Positions 1 through 6,366 of a stretch of 14,330 bases of DNA are shown here, piece by piece. The stretch's first letter is position 1. The number at the start of each line of letters is the position of its first letter. This stretch comes from Prevotella sp. UBA3208. Lineage in GTDB: Bacteria; Bacteroidota; Bacteroidia; Bacteroidales; Bacteroidaceae. The notes beneath the pieces were generated by a model. The model searched no databases and was not told the origin of the DNA. It saw nothing but the letters and a program-made list of their open reading frames with translations. The stretch covers positions 1 to 14,330 of the forward strand of contig DEWO01000004.1 of NCBI GenBank assembly GCA_002363695.1. Reading direction: 5' to 3'. The translations under genes and the position numbers were made by a program.

Positions 1-1
1 G

Positions 2-880
2 GCACAGGACGCTCATGCCGTCATCAACTGCTTCCTGTCGCTGGCACGCCAGTATCATGTTCACATCCATACGGGCAGGAAGATACAGTCGGCTGACGAT
101 GTCAAGGAGTACGATTTCGTAGCTGTCACCACGGGTGGCTCGCCTAAAGGAGAGGGGCTGCGCTGGCTGGCGGACATGGGGCATGAGATAGAGCCCCCGG
201 TGCCTTCGCTCTTCACCTTGCGCATTGACGATGCTCGCCTGACAGCGTTGCAGGGACTGGTGGCAGACCCTGCTGTGGCGCTCATCCCGGGGACCAAACT
301 GCGTGGCGACGGCCCGTTACTCATTACCCATTGGGGGGTGAGCGGCCCGGCTGTCCTGCGACTCTCCAGTTATGCTGCCCGTCATCTGGCAGAAGCTGGC
401 TATCAAGTTCCTTTGGCTGTTCACTGGACGGGACTTTCCGAGTCTGGCGTGCAGGAACTGCTCTACGAGACGGCTGCGCGACAGCCCCAGAAACAGTTGC
501 CTACCTTCTGTCCCTTCGGCCTGCCTCTGCGCTTGTGGGCGTTCCTGTTGGACAAAGCCCTGGGCGGACGGGCTCAGGTGCGCTGGACGGAACTGAACAA
601 AAAGGACGTCAACCGGTTGGTCAACGTCCTGACGAATGATACTTATTAGGTGGCAGGTCGTGCCGCCTTTAAGGATGAGTTTGTCACCTGCGGAGGTGTC
701 TCGCTGAAGGCCGTCAATCCCTCCACGTTGGAGAGCCGTCATGTGCCCCGGTGGTATTTTGCCGGCGAGGTGCTTGACATTGACGGCATTACGGGCGGCT
801 TCAACTTTCAGGCAGCCTGGACCACTGCCACCGTCGTTGCCGACAGCATCGTGGTCAAGGCCCGTTCTCTTTCCTGTTAA
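2..880 (+). pseudogene. HI0933/BaiN-type FAD-dependent oxidoreductase, 3' part, interrupted by an in-frame TAG
   Basis: The frame is open from base 2, so the N-terminal FAD-binding part lies outside the window. The visible protein matches the C-terminal two thirds of the HI0933-like flavoproteins (also annotated aminoacetone oxidase-like or BaiN-like, usually about 400 residues). Recognisable stretches are VTTGGSPKGEG followed by GHEIEPPVPSL, then LLITHWGVSGPAVLRLS, and near the end [14 protein letters not shown] and [18 protein letters not shown], which closes the FAD site. A TAG at 647-649 interrupts the frame just before [11 protein letters not shown], and strong family similarity continues in the same frame to the TAA at 878-880. 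This is a point nonsense change, not a frameshift. A GTG directly follows the TAG and could restart translation, but the C-terminal piece alone would lack the nucleotide-binding domain. A base-call error is the main alternative. The physiological substrate is unknown. Confidence 0.82.
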
Positions 881-2280
881 GCTTTCTTGGACTCTTTGTG
901 GCGCGTCAGCGAGTCTTGCTTCAGCGACTCTACATAGTCGCTGATTTTCTTCAGTTCGCGGGGGATGCGTATGTTCTGCGGACAATGGGGCTCACACTGG
1001 CCGCACTGTATGCAGTGGTCGGCCTGTCGCATCTTAGGCACGGCGCGGTCCAGCCCGATGAGATAGTTGCGGCGCAGGCGGCGGTAGTTCGCGTCGCCTC
1101 GGTCTATTGGCAGCATACCGTCGTTCTTGCACTTGTTGTAGTGTACGAAGATGGCGGGTATGTCAATGCCGTAGGGGCAGGGCATACAATACTTGCAGTC
1201 GTTGCACGGAATGTTCTCCAGTCCTACGATGCGATCGGCCACATTCTTGTCCAGATAGCGCATCTCCTTCTCGGTCAGGGGCTTCAGCGGACAGTACGTC
1301 AGCAGGTTGTCCTTCAGGTGCTCCATGTAGGTCATGCCCGAGAGCACCGTCAGCACGCCTTCCGGGGTTCCGGCATAGCGGAAGGCCCATGAGGCCACGC
1401 TATGTTCAGGGTCGAGCTGCTTCAGTTCTGTGGCCAGATACTGTGGCAGATTGGCCAGGCGGCCTCCCAGCAGCGGTTCCATGATGACGGAGGGAATGCC
1501 GCGCTTCTGCAGTTCGGCATACAGGTACGAGGCGTCGGTGTTGCGGCTGTTGATTTCGTCAGCATAGTCCCAGTCCAGGTAGTTCAGCTCTATCTGCACA
1601 AAGTCCCAGTGGTATTTGTCGTGCCACGATAGCAGGGTGTCAAACACGGCGATGTCGCCGTGATACGAGAATCCCAGGTTGCGGATGCGGCCAGCCTTGC
1701 GCTCCTCTACCAGATAGTCCAGCATACCGTTGTCGACATAGCGGGTCTGGAAGGCCGACATGCCGCCTCCGCCGATGGAGTGTAGCAGGTAGTAGTCGAT
1801 ATAGTCCACCTGCAACTGCTTCATCGAGTTCTTGTACATCTCGATGCTGGCCTCCCGGCTCTGGGTGGCAGGGTTGAAGTTCGACAGTTTGGTGGCCACG
1901 TAGTACTCAGAACGCTTGTGGCGGCTCAGGGCGATAGCCGTGCAGGCCTCCGACTTGCCCTGGCAGTAGACGGGGCTGGTGTCGAAGTAGTTGACGCCGT
2001 GCTCGATGGCATAGTCTACCTGTTGGTTGATCATCTCCTGGTCGTAGTCGTCCTGGTTCTCGGTCTTCGAGGGCAGGCGCATCATGCCGTAGCCCAGCAG
2101 CGACACCTTGTCCTTGGTCGTGGGGTTGATACGGTAGGTCATCTTGCCCACAGGGGGCTCCACCTGCTGCTTGTATTCCTCGACAGCCTGAGTCTCTGTC
2201 TTCGACTTGCATCCTGTCAGCACGGCGGCTGTTGTCATGGCACCGCCTCCGAATATCTTCAAAAACTTTCTTCTATCCAT
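877..2280 (-). CDS. Tat-exported aldo/keto reductase lipoprotein with C-terminal 4Fe-4S domain
   Basis: 467 residues. The N-terminus [13 protein letters not shown] has a twin-arginine motif, and a hydrophobic stretch ends in the lipobox LTGC (Cys24), so the protein is probably exported folded by Tat and anchored as a lipoprotein. Residues about 48-340 form an aldo/keto reductase barrel with the usual tetrad visible: Asp100, Tyr105 (FDTSPVY), Lys131 (ATKLSNF) and His167 (LLHS). The C-terminal part has cysteines 359, 362, 365, 368, 384 and 423, 426, 429, 433, the last four in C-x2-C-x2-C-x3-CP, enough for ferredoxin-type 4Fe-4S clusters. The start is firm: ATG follows the strong ribosome site GGAGG, and the upstream gene stops 2 bp earlier. 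It is the last gene of the tat operon. Its TAA shares the bases TTAA with the convergent flavoprotein stop. AKR-ferredoxin fusions are common in anaerobes, usually with unknown substrates. Electrons could come from the polyferredoxin next door rather than from NADPH, which is inference. Confidence 0.88.
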   Translation of the reverse strand: MDRRKFLKIFGGGAMTTAAVLTGCKSKTETQAVEEYKQQVEPPVGKMTYRINPTTKDKVSLLGYGMMRLPSKTENQDDYDQEMINQQVDYAIEHGVNYFDTSPVYCQGKSEACTAIALSRHKRSEYYVATKLSNFNPATQSREASIEMYKNSMKQLQVDYIDYYLLHSIGGGGMSAFQTRYVDNGMLDYLVEERKAGRIRNLGFSYHGDIAVFDTLLSWHDKYHWDFVQIELNYLDWDYADEINSRNTDASYLYAELQKRGIPSVIMEPLLGGRLANLPQYLATELKQLDPEHSVASWAFRYAGTPEGVLTVLSGMTYMEHLKDNLLTYCPLKPLTEKEMRYLDKNVADRIVGLENIPCNDCKYCMPCPYGIDIPAIFVHYNKCKNDGMLPIDRGDANYRRLRRNYLIGLDRAVPKMRQADHCIQCGQCEPHCPQNIRIPRELKKISDYVESLKQDSLTRHKESKKA

Positions 2281-2293
2281 AGTTATACCTCCT
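2281..2293 (-). promoter_or_regulatory. Strong Shine-Dalgarno site for the aldo/keto reductase, inside the preceding gene
   Basis: On the minus strand AAGGAGGTATAACT precedes the ATG at 2280. AAG GAG GTA TAA are also the last codons (Lys, Glu, Val, stop) of the polyferredoxin. Ribosomes ending there would sit on the next start, so translation is probably coupled. Most other genes here lack such a site, as is usual in Bacteroidetes. Confidence 0.75.
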
Positions 2294-3770
2294 TATGAAC
2301 TTCATGACCTTCTACATATATAGCCGAGAAGGGACGGGCGGGACACAGGTTCTCGCAGGCGCCACAGCCGATGCAGATGGCTTCGTTGACTACTGGTATC
2401 TCGGCTGACTCTTCGTCGTCAGGGTCAGAGAGCACCATCTCGATGGCACCTGTGGGACAGTGGCGGGCACAGTTGCCACACGACACACCGTCCGTCAGCG
2501 GAATACAGTTCTTCTTGATCCACACCGCATGGCCAATCTGCGTAGATGCCTTGACCTCGTGCGCAATGGGCTTGATGGCTCCTGCCGGGCAGACCTGTGA
2601 ACAGCGGTTGCACTCCGGACGGCAGTAGCCACGCTCGTAGGACATCACTGGCTGCATCAGGTGCCACAGGTCGTCTGAGGGACGCAGCACCTGGTTAGGA
2701 CACTCCGAGATGCACAGCTGGCAGCCTGTGCAGTGCTGGGCCATGTTCTTGGCCGACAGCGAGCCCGGCGGAGTGAGGGGTGTCTGGCGCTCAGGAGCCA
2801 CCTTGTCCGCTATCTCGGCCAGTCCGCCGTCCATCATCTTGTCCTTCTGCTGGGCCATGGCTGCCGATGCCAGCAGGGCCGAAGACAGCAGGAATGCACG
2901 ACGTGAGGCATCGTTAGGCTCACTAGTTGTACTAGTCTTACTAGTCATATTAGCTTTGCTAGCATAGCTCAGCGCTCCGAACTTACAGCTCTCTATGCAG
3001 TCGCCGCACACCACGCAACGGGTGTAGTCCACGGTATGGTTCTTGAAGTCTATGCACGATGCCTTGCAGTTCTTGGTACACAGCGAGCAGTTCTTGCACT
3101 TGTCCTCGTCGAAGTATATCTTCAGCCACGAGAACTTGGCAAAGATGCTGAGCACCGTCCCCACGGGGCAGATGGTGTTGCAGTAGGTGCGTCCGTTACG
3201 CCAGGCCAGCACGGCCAGTATCACCAGCATCACGGCGGCAATGCCCAGCGAGATGCCGGAACGCAGCCATACGTCAGAGTGGTAGAAAGCGTAGCTGTCG
3301 TAGTGTTCGGCAATGGCTGCCAGCACATTGTTTCCTGCCTGCCAGACGGGTTGCAGCAGGTTGGTGGCTATGCGCCCGAAGATAGAGTAGGGAGCCAGCA
3401 ACTGCACGAGGGTGCCTGAGCCAAGCACCAGCAGGATAAGGAATCCCGTGAACACAGCGGCTCGGAGCAAAGACAGTGCTTTCGAGTAGGTGTAGCGGTT
3501 CTTCTTGGCCCGCTTGCCCATCCAGCCAAACAGGTCCTGCATGATGCCTAACGGACAGATGACAGAGCAGTAGATGCGTCCGAAGACGAGTGTCAGTACC
3601 ACGAGGGCCGCAATGACTACCACGTTGACTGCCAGCACAGCTTCCAGCAGTTGCACCTTGGCCATCCATGTCAGCCAGTTGTGCGCTGTGCCCGTGAAGT
3701 CCAGGAACAGCCACAGGATGCCCACGAACATGATGGACGCCAATGCAATTCTAATTTTTCTAAGTGTCAT
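2283..3770 (-). CDS. Membrane polyferredoxin: NapH-like half joined to a NapG-like half with an internal Tat motif
   Basis: 495 residues in two halves. The first (1-270) has hydrophobic segments near 8-27, 43-66, 102-126 and 171-190, two C-x3-CP motifs (Cys68/Cys72 in YCSVICPLG and Cys197/Cys201 in YCNTICPVG) typical of NapH/NosR-type proteins, and a ferredoxin domain with cysteines 225, 228, 231, 235 and 252, 255, 258, 262. The second half opens with SRRAFLLSSALL (Arg290-Arg291) and a hydrophobic run ending near AMAQ, which reads as an internal Tat signal. Four further cysteine clusters follow (347-357, 383-394, 422-438, 466-476), as in NapG/MauM. The simplest model is that the first half takes electrons at the cytoplasmic face and the second half is moved across the membrane by Tat. 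A degenerate 9-bp tandem repeat encodes the linker between the halves. It starts 4 bp after tatC and is coupled to the reductase gene downstream. The electron donor and final acceptor cannot be read from the sequence. Confidence 0.85.
   Translation of the reverse strand: MTLRKIRIALASIMFVGILWLFLDFTGTAHNWLTWMAKVQLLEAVLAVNVVVIAALVVLTLVFGRIYCSVICPLGIMQDLFGWMGKRAKKNRYTYSKALSLLRAAVFTGFLILLVLGSGTLVQLLAPYSIFGRIATNLLQPVWQAGNNVLAAIAEHYDSYAFYHSDVWLRSGISLGIAAVMLVILAVLAWRNGRTYCNTICPVGTVLSIFAKFSWLKIYFDEDKCKNCSLCTKNCKASCIDFKNHTVDYTRCVVCGDCIESCKFGALSYASKANMTSKTSTTSEPNDASRRAFLLSSALLASAAMAQQKDKMMDGGLAEIADKVAPERQTPLTPPGSLSAKNMAQHCTGCQLCISECPNQVLRPSDDLWHLMQPVMSYERGYCRPECNRCSQVCPAGAIKPIAHEVKASTQIGHAVWIKKNCIPLTDGVSCGNCARHCPTGAIEMVLSDPDDEESAEIPVVNEAICIGCGACENLCPARPFSAIYVEGHEVHKEV
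2922..2966. repeat. Five-unit degenerate 9-bp tandem repeat (ACTAGTnnn) in the polyferredoxin gene
   Basis: Units begin at 2922, 2931, 2940, 2949 and 2958, exactly 9 bp apart. Three begin ACTAGT, the fourth ATTAGC, the fifth GCTAGC. On the coding strand they encode a Ser/Thr/Lys-rich linker (about residues 270-283) with recurring Thr-Ser pairs, just before the internal twin-arginine motif. Because 9 is a multiple of 3, changes in unit number would keep the reading frame. Confidence 0.85.
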
Positions 3771-3774
3771 AAAG

Positions 3775-4530
3775 TCATTTATTTTGTTTAGTTATTCTTA
3801 CAATCCAGATGCTCACCTCGTAGAGCAGATAGATGGGCAGTGCCACGACAAACAGCGTGAAGACGTCGGTGGTCGGGGTGATGATAGCTGCCACTATCAG
3901 TATCGCCACGATGGCGTGTCGGCGATAGTCGCTCATCCACTGGTCGGTCAGCAGTCCCATGCGTCCCATGAGTCCGCACACCACGGGCAGCTCAAAGACC
4001 ACGCCCATTACCAGACTCATGCCCAACAGCGTGTCTACATACGACTGCAGGGTCAGCATGTTGGCAACATCGGGCGACACCTGATAGGTGCCCAGGAAAC
4101 GCACCGTCAGGGGGAATACCACGAAGTAGTTGACCAGGGTGCCCATGAGGAACATCACGTAGGCGGCACCGACTATCCAGCCGGCATAGCACCGTTCGTT
4201 CTGGTAGAGCCCGGGACTGACAAAGCGGAACAGCTCGTAGAGCACGCAGGGCGATGCTACCAACAGTCCGGCATAGAGTGCCGTGCGCATGTGTATCATG
4301 AACTGCTCCGTCAGCCCGGTATTCATCAGGTGCAGGTGGAAGGGCTCTACACCCAGCAACCGGTAGGTCACGAAGTCGCTGCTCCGTGGTGCCAGTACCA
4401 CACTGAACAACTGTTCCTTCAGTACGAAGGCTGCTACGGCGAACACCGCCACGGCCACGGCCATGCGGATGAGCGACGAGCGCAGCACGTCCAGATGGTC
4501 CCAGAAAGTCAGCTCCTTACTGCTCTTCAC
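3775..4530 (-). CDS. tatC: Sec-independent protein translocase subunit TatC
   Basis: 251 residues, the normal length. TatC is the polytopic membrane receptor that recognises twin-arginine signals and, with TatA, moves folded proteins (often carrying cofactors) across the cytoplasmic membrane. Family signatures are FWDHLDVLR at 9-17, the signal-binding glutamate in [15 protein letters not shown] (Glu99), a conserved Glu180 in VVFELPVV, and TPTTD (Asp222) before the last membrane span. Hydrophobic segments are consistent with six spans. The start is GTG: no ATG precedes FWDHL in this frame, the start gives the usual short N-terminus, and AGGAG lies 5 bases upstream. It overlaps the end of tatA by 14 bp and is followed after 4 bp by the polyferredoxin gene. 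No TatB-like gene is seen, so a two-component TatA-TatC system is likely. Confidence 0.95.
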   Translation of the reverse strand: MKSSKELTFWDHLDVLRSSLIRMAVAVAVFAVAAFVLKEQLFSVVLAPRSSDFVTYRLLGVEPFHLHLMNTGLTEQFMIHMRTALYAGLLVASPCVLYELFRFVSPGLYQNERCYAGWIVGAAYVMFLMGTLVNYFVVFPLTVRFLGTYQVSPDVANMLTLQSYVDTLLGMSLVMGVVFELPVVCGLMGRMGLLTDQWMSDYRRHAIVAILIVAAIITPTTDVFTLFVVALPIYLLYEVSIWIVRITKQNK

Positions 4531-4675
4531 GTTGCTCCTCTTCCTTCATGCCGTCCTTGAAACTCTTCACGCCCTTGCCCAGTCCTTTCATGAGCTCGGG
4601 AATCTTCTTGCCGCCAAACAGCAACAGCACAATGAGGGCGATGACAATGATTTCCTGCATTCCTAATCCGAACAT
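4517..4675 (-). CDS. tatA: Twin-arginine translocase subunit TatA
   Basis: 52 residues, read directly from the minus strand. The protein starts [10 protein letters not shown], has one membrane helix (about 7-20, [10 protein letters not shown]), then the hinge and amphipathic helix signature [16 protein letters not shown], and a short charged tail rich in Glu and Lys. This is the TatA/TatE form of the pore-forming subunit that oligomerises with TatC. It is at the short end for TatA, but many Bacteroidetes TatA proteins have short tails. It is the first gene of the operon, follows a TATCTTTG promoter box at 4704-4711, and overlaps tatC by 14 bp. The ATG at 4675 is the only sensible start. The next ATG is six codons in and would cut into the helix. 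Confidence 0.93.
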   Translation of the reverse strand: MFGLGMQEIIVIALIVLLLFGGKKIPELMKGLGKGVKSFKDGMKEEEQREEQ

Positions 4676-4703
4676 CTTGCAATCTATTTTAGTTATTATT
4701 GCG

Positions 4704-4711
4704 CAAAGATA
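4704..4711 (-). promoter_or_regulatory. Bacteroidetes -7 promoter box for the tatAC operon
   Basis: TATCTTTG on the minus strand matches TAnnTTTG and lies 28 bp upstream of the tatA ATG. No TTTG is seen at the usual -33 position. That region is filled by a 7-bp repeat array shared with the divergent promoter at 4755. Confidence 0.7.
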
Positions 4712-4723
4712 CGAATAATTTCC

Positions 4724-4750
4724 TAATTCTTAATTCTTATTCTTATTTTC
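4724..4750. repeat. Short 7-bp tandem array between two divergent promoters
   Basis: Plus-strand units are TAATTCT, TAATTCT, TATTCT (one base short) and TATTTTC. The array fills most of the 43 bp between the two divergent -7 boxes (4704-4711 and 4755-4762), where both -33 elements should be. Confidence 0.65.
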
Positions 4751-4754
4751 TTTG

Positions 4755-4762
4755 TATCTTTG
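4755..4762 (+). promoter_or_regulatory. Bacteroidetes -7 promoter box for the MgtC-like gene
   Basis: TATCTTTG matches TAnnTTTG and is followed by GCAC. It lies 25 bp before the ATG at 4788 and shows that an upstream in-frame start near 4752 cannot be the real one, because it would lie within the promoter. No clear -33 TTTG is visible. Confidence 0.75.
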
Positions 4763-4787
4763 CACTCAAAATAAACAACATTTAACT

Positions 4788-5240
4788 ATGACACAGGAAT
4801 TAGATTTAGTACTTCGCATCCTTTGTGCTGCTCTTTTGGGCGGCTTGATAGGCTTGGAGCGTGAGTACCGTTCCAAGGAGGCGGGCTTCCGTACCCACTT
4901 CCTGGTGGCTATGGGCTCGGCCCTGTTTATGATAGTCTCGGCCTACGGCTTCAGCGACTCCTTGAACAACGAGCTGCAGCGCTGGGATGTGTCGCGTGTG
5001 GCTGCCCAGGTGGTGAGCGGCATCGGTTTCATCGGCGCCGGAACCATCATCTTCCGCAAACAGGAAAATGTGGTCAGCGGACTGACTACGGCAGCCGGTG
5101 TGTGGGTCGTGGCAGCCATCGGTCTGGCGTGTGGCGGTGGCATGTACGTCGTGGCTACAGCCAGCACCATCCTGGTATTGGCTGGACTGGAAGCCTTCAA
5201 CTACTTCCTGCACAAGTTTGACAAGTTCCGCAAGGAGTAG
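4788..5240 (+). CDS. MgtC/SapB family inner-membrane protein
   Basis: 150 residues, the size of a single MgtC domain without the soluble C-terminal domain of Salmonella MgtC. Family hallmarks are the N-terminal LGGLIGLEREYRSKEAGFRTHFLVAMGSALFM, given here as separate pieces LIGLEREY and GFRTHFLVAMGSALF, then VVSGIGFIGAGTII and GLTTAAGVWVVAAIGLA. Hydrophobic segments near 4-20, 33-50, 66-85, 92-112 and 115-137 indicate a polytopic membrane protein. MgtC of pathogens aids growth at low magnesium and restrains the F-type ATP synthase. Short homologues in commensals are mostly untested. The ATG at 4788 was chosen because an in-frame extension to 4752 would run through the -7 box. The gene ends in TAG 9 bp from the convergent end of coaW. 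No magnesium leader or riboswitch is visible: the promoter-to-ATG distance is too short. Confidence 0.88.
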   Translation: MTQELDLVLRILCAALLGGLIGLEREYRSKEAGFRTHFLVAMGSALFMIVSAYGFSDSLNNELQRWDVSRVAAQVVSGIGFIGAGTIIFRKQENVVSGLTTAAGVWVVAAIGLACGGGMYVVATASTILVLAGLEAFNYFLHKFDKFRKE

Positions 5241-5242
5241 CG

Positions 5243-5263
5243 TCAACTATCAACTGTCAACTG
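5243..5263. repeat. Three-unit 7-bp tandem repeat that forms the end of coaW
   Basis: Plus strand TCAACTA, TCAACTG, TCAACTG. On the minus strand CAGTTGA supplies the last codons of coaW (Val-Asp-Ser) and its TGA at 5250-5252. The array also fills the gap to the convergent MgtC-like gene. No terminator hairpin is present between these genes. Confidence 0.8.
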
Positions 5264-6077
5264 TCTTGTAGTTCAGTGCTGCTCCGATGGCCGTACAGAA
5301 TTCCGCGTACTTAGGTATGTGGAAGTGTACGCCGTACAGTTTCTCCAGCATGGGGTAGATTTCCTTGCACTGGGGCAGCAGCGTCAGGTTGCCTATCAGC
5401 ACAAAGTCCTTGATGCCCGAGTTCAGCGCCGACAGGATGGCTGCCGAACCGATGGTCTGCAGCACCATGACGATGATGCCCAGGGCAATGTCTTCCTTCG
5501 GAGCGTCATACTGGGCCTTCGAGAACAGCGACGCCGTTGCATTCATGGGCAGGCCGGGCAGGGGATGGGTCGAGATGTCGCCGATGAGCAGGTTGATGTG
5601 GCTGATGTCACCCTGCATGGCCAGACTCTGTATCTGCTTGTGGTCACGGGTGTTCAGCATCACGCGGGCCAGTCCTTGCAGGGTGCCGCCGCCAATGCCG
5701 ATGCCGCCGATGTGGTGAATGTCGTCACCGTCACACTGCACAAAACTGGTACCCGTACCCATCGACACCACGATAGCCTTCGACAGGCCCGACTCGAAAC
5801 GGGCGCCCAGACCGTCGGCAATAAACTCGTCTACCTTCTGTGTCGGAATGCCGTACACGGGCTCGTCAATGTAGGCTGCTCCCACGCCTGTCAGCATGAC
5901 CTGCTCTACGTCTGACAGTTGTATCTTGTTGTCGTGCAGGTACTTGCCGAATGCTCCGTAGAGTGATGTCACCTGGTCGGCAGCAGTGATTCGGATGGGT
6001 GATACCACGCGTCCCTCGCGCAGTCCCACAATCTTCGTGGTGGAAATGCCCACGTCTATTCCAATGATGATTCCCAT
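5250..6077 (-). CDS. coaW: Type II pantothenate kinase
   Basis: 275 residues. It should phosphorylate pantothenate with ATP, the first step of coenzyme A synthesis. The type II (eukaryotic-like, acetate/sugar kinase fold) signatures are the N-terminal phosphate loop IGIDVGISTTKIVG (Asp8), QKVDEF with the likely catalytic Glu84, SMGTGTSFV at 105-113, and the glycine-rich HIGGIGIGGGTLQGL at 122-136. The type II family is classically known from Staphylococcus and eukaryotes, and related proteins occur widely in Bacteroidetes. The ATG at 6077 was chosen over an upstream frame reaching 6143 because a TATTTTTG promoter box sits at 6100-6107 and IGIDVG should be close to the N-terminus. It is transcribed alone, convergent with the MgtC-like gene. 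The last three codons and the stop lie in a 7-bp repeat. Confidence 0.87.
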   Translation of the reverse strand: MGIIIGIDVGISTTKIVGLREGRVVSPIRITAADQVTSLYGAFGKYLHDNKIQLSDVEQVMLTGVGAAYIDEPVYGIPTQKVDEFIADGLGARFESGLSKAIVVSMGTGTSFVQCDGDDIHHIGGIGIGGGTLQGLARVMLNTRDHKQIQSLAMQGDISHINLLIGDISTHPLPGLPMNATASLFSKAQYDAPKEDIALGIIVMVLQTIGSAAILSALNSGIKDFVLIGNLTLLPQCKEIYPMLEKLYGVHFHIPKYAEFCTAIGAALNYKTVDS

Positions 6078-6099
6078 AGCTATTGTTCGTAAGACGCTG

Positions 6100-6107
6100 C
6101 AAAAATA
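6100..6107 (-). promoter_or_regulatory. Bacteroidetes -7 promoter box for coaW
   Basis: TATTTTTG on the minus strand matches TAnnTTTG, 22 bp upstream of the chosen ATG at 6077. It supports that start and implies a very short 5' leader. No strong -33 TTTG was found. Confidence 0.65.
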
Positions 6108-6292
6108 CGCAAAATAGTTGACTCTGCCAAGAAAATGGAACAAAAAGAATCATATCCAATCTTTCGCGGACGCGAGTATAACTCCGTAGCCATAGGCAAA
6201 ACCATGAAACGGCTCGTATTTCTTGACAAAGTCCCCGGAACTGGGCGTTCGGGTATCTGGTAGATAATAATAATTGCAAAAATTGGAGATTA
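6108..6292. other. Unexplained stretch between coaW and the pfkA promoter
   Basis: About 185 bp beyond the two promoters have no assigned function. Both strands carry short open frames: plus 6135-6263 (42 codons, starting MEQKESYPIF) and a minus frame ending at 6150. None has a promoter box or ribosome site that I can see. An imperfect hairpin at 6234-6253 pairs CCCgGAAC with GTTCGGG around the loop TGGGC. It is not followed by a T run and so is not a standard terminator. The central part is richer in G and C than the flanking spacer DNA. No function is assigned. Confidence 0.4.
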
Positions 6293-6324
6293 TTTGGTAT
6301 TGTGCAGGATTTTTTGTATATTTG
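6293..6324 (+). promoter_or_regulatory. Full -33/-7 Bacteroidetes promoter for pfkA
   Basis: TTTG at 6293-6296, a 20-bp spacer, then TATATTTG at 6317-6324. This fits the -33 TTTG / -7 TAnnTTTG pattern. The distance from the -7 box to the pfkA ATG is 42 bp, leaving an AT-rich leader of about 35 nt that ends TATT just before the ATG. Confidence 0.82.
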
Positions 6325-6366
6325 CAGGCAGATTGTATCAATGATTAAATTATTAATGTAAATATT

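Noticed and set aside
647..649. Reassigned UAG codon or pyrrolysine insertion
   Set aside because: UAG ends pfkA, glgP and the MgtC-like gene normally here, and no pyrrolysine genes or downstream insertion structure are visible.
317..985. A 222-codon minus-strand frame opposite the flavoprotein
   Set aside because: It is antisense to conserved flavoprotein motifs and overlaps the end of the reductase gene in another frame. No recognisable domain.
3574..4560. A 328-codon plus-strand open frame opposite tatC and the start of the polyferredoxin
   Set aside because: It is His/Gln-rich without family similarity and lies antisense to tatC and tatA, whose motifs are unmistakable. It is a shadow frame caused by codon bias.
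4724..4750. CRISPR or a longer repeat family
   Set aside because: Units are only 7 bp with no spacers, as for the other arrays in the window. There are no cas genes.
6135..6263. A 42-codon plus-strand small gene
   Set aside because: No TAnnTTTG box, no ribosome site and no recognised family. Equally open frames exist on the other strand, so coding is not supported.
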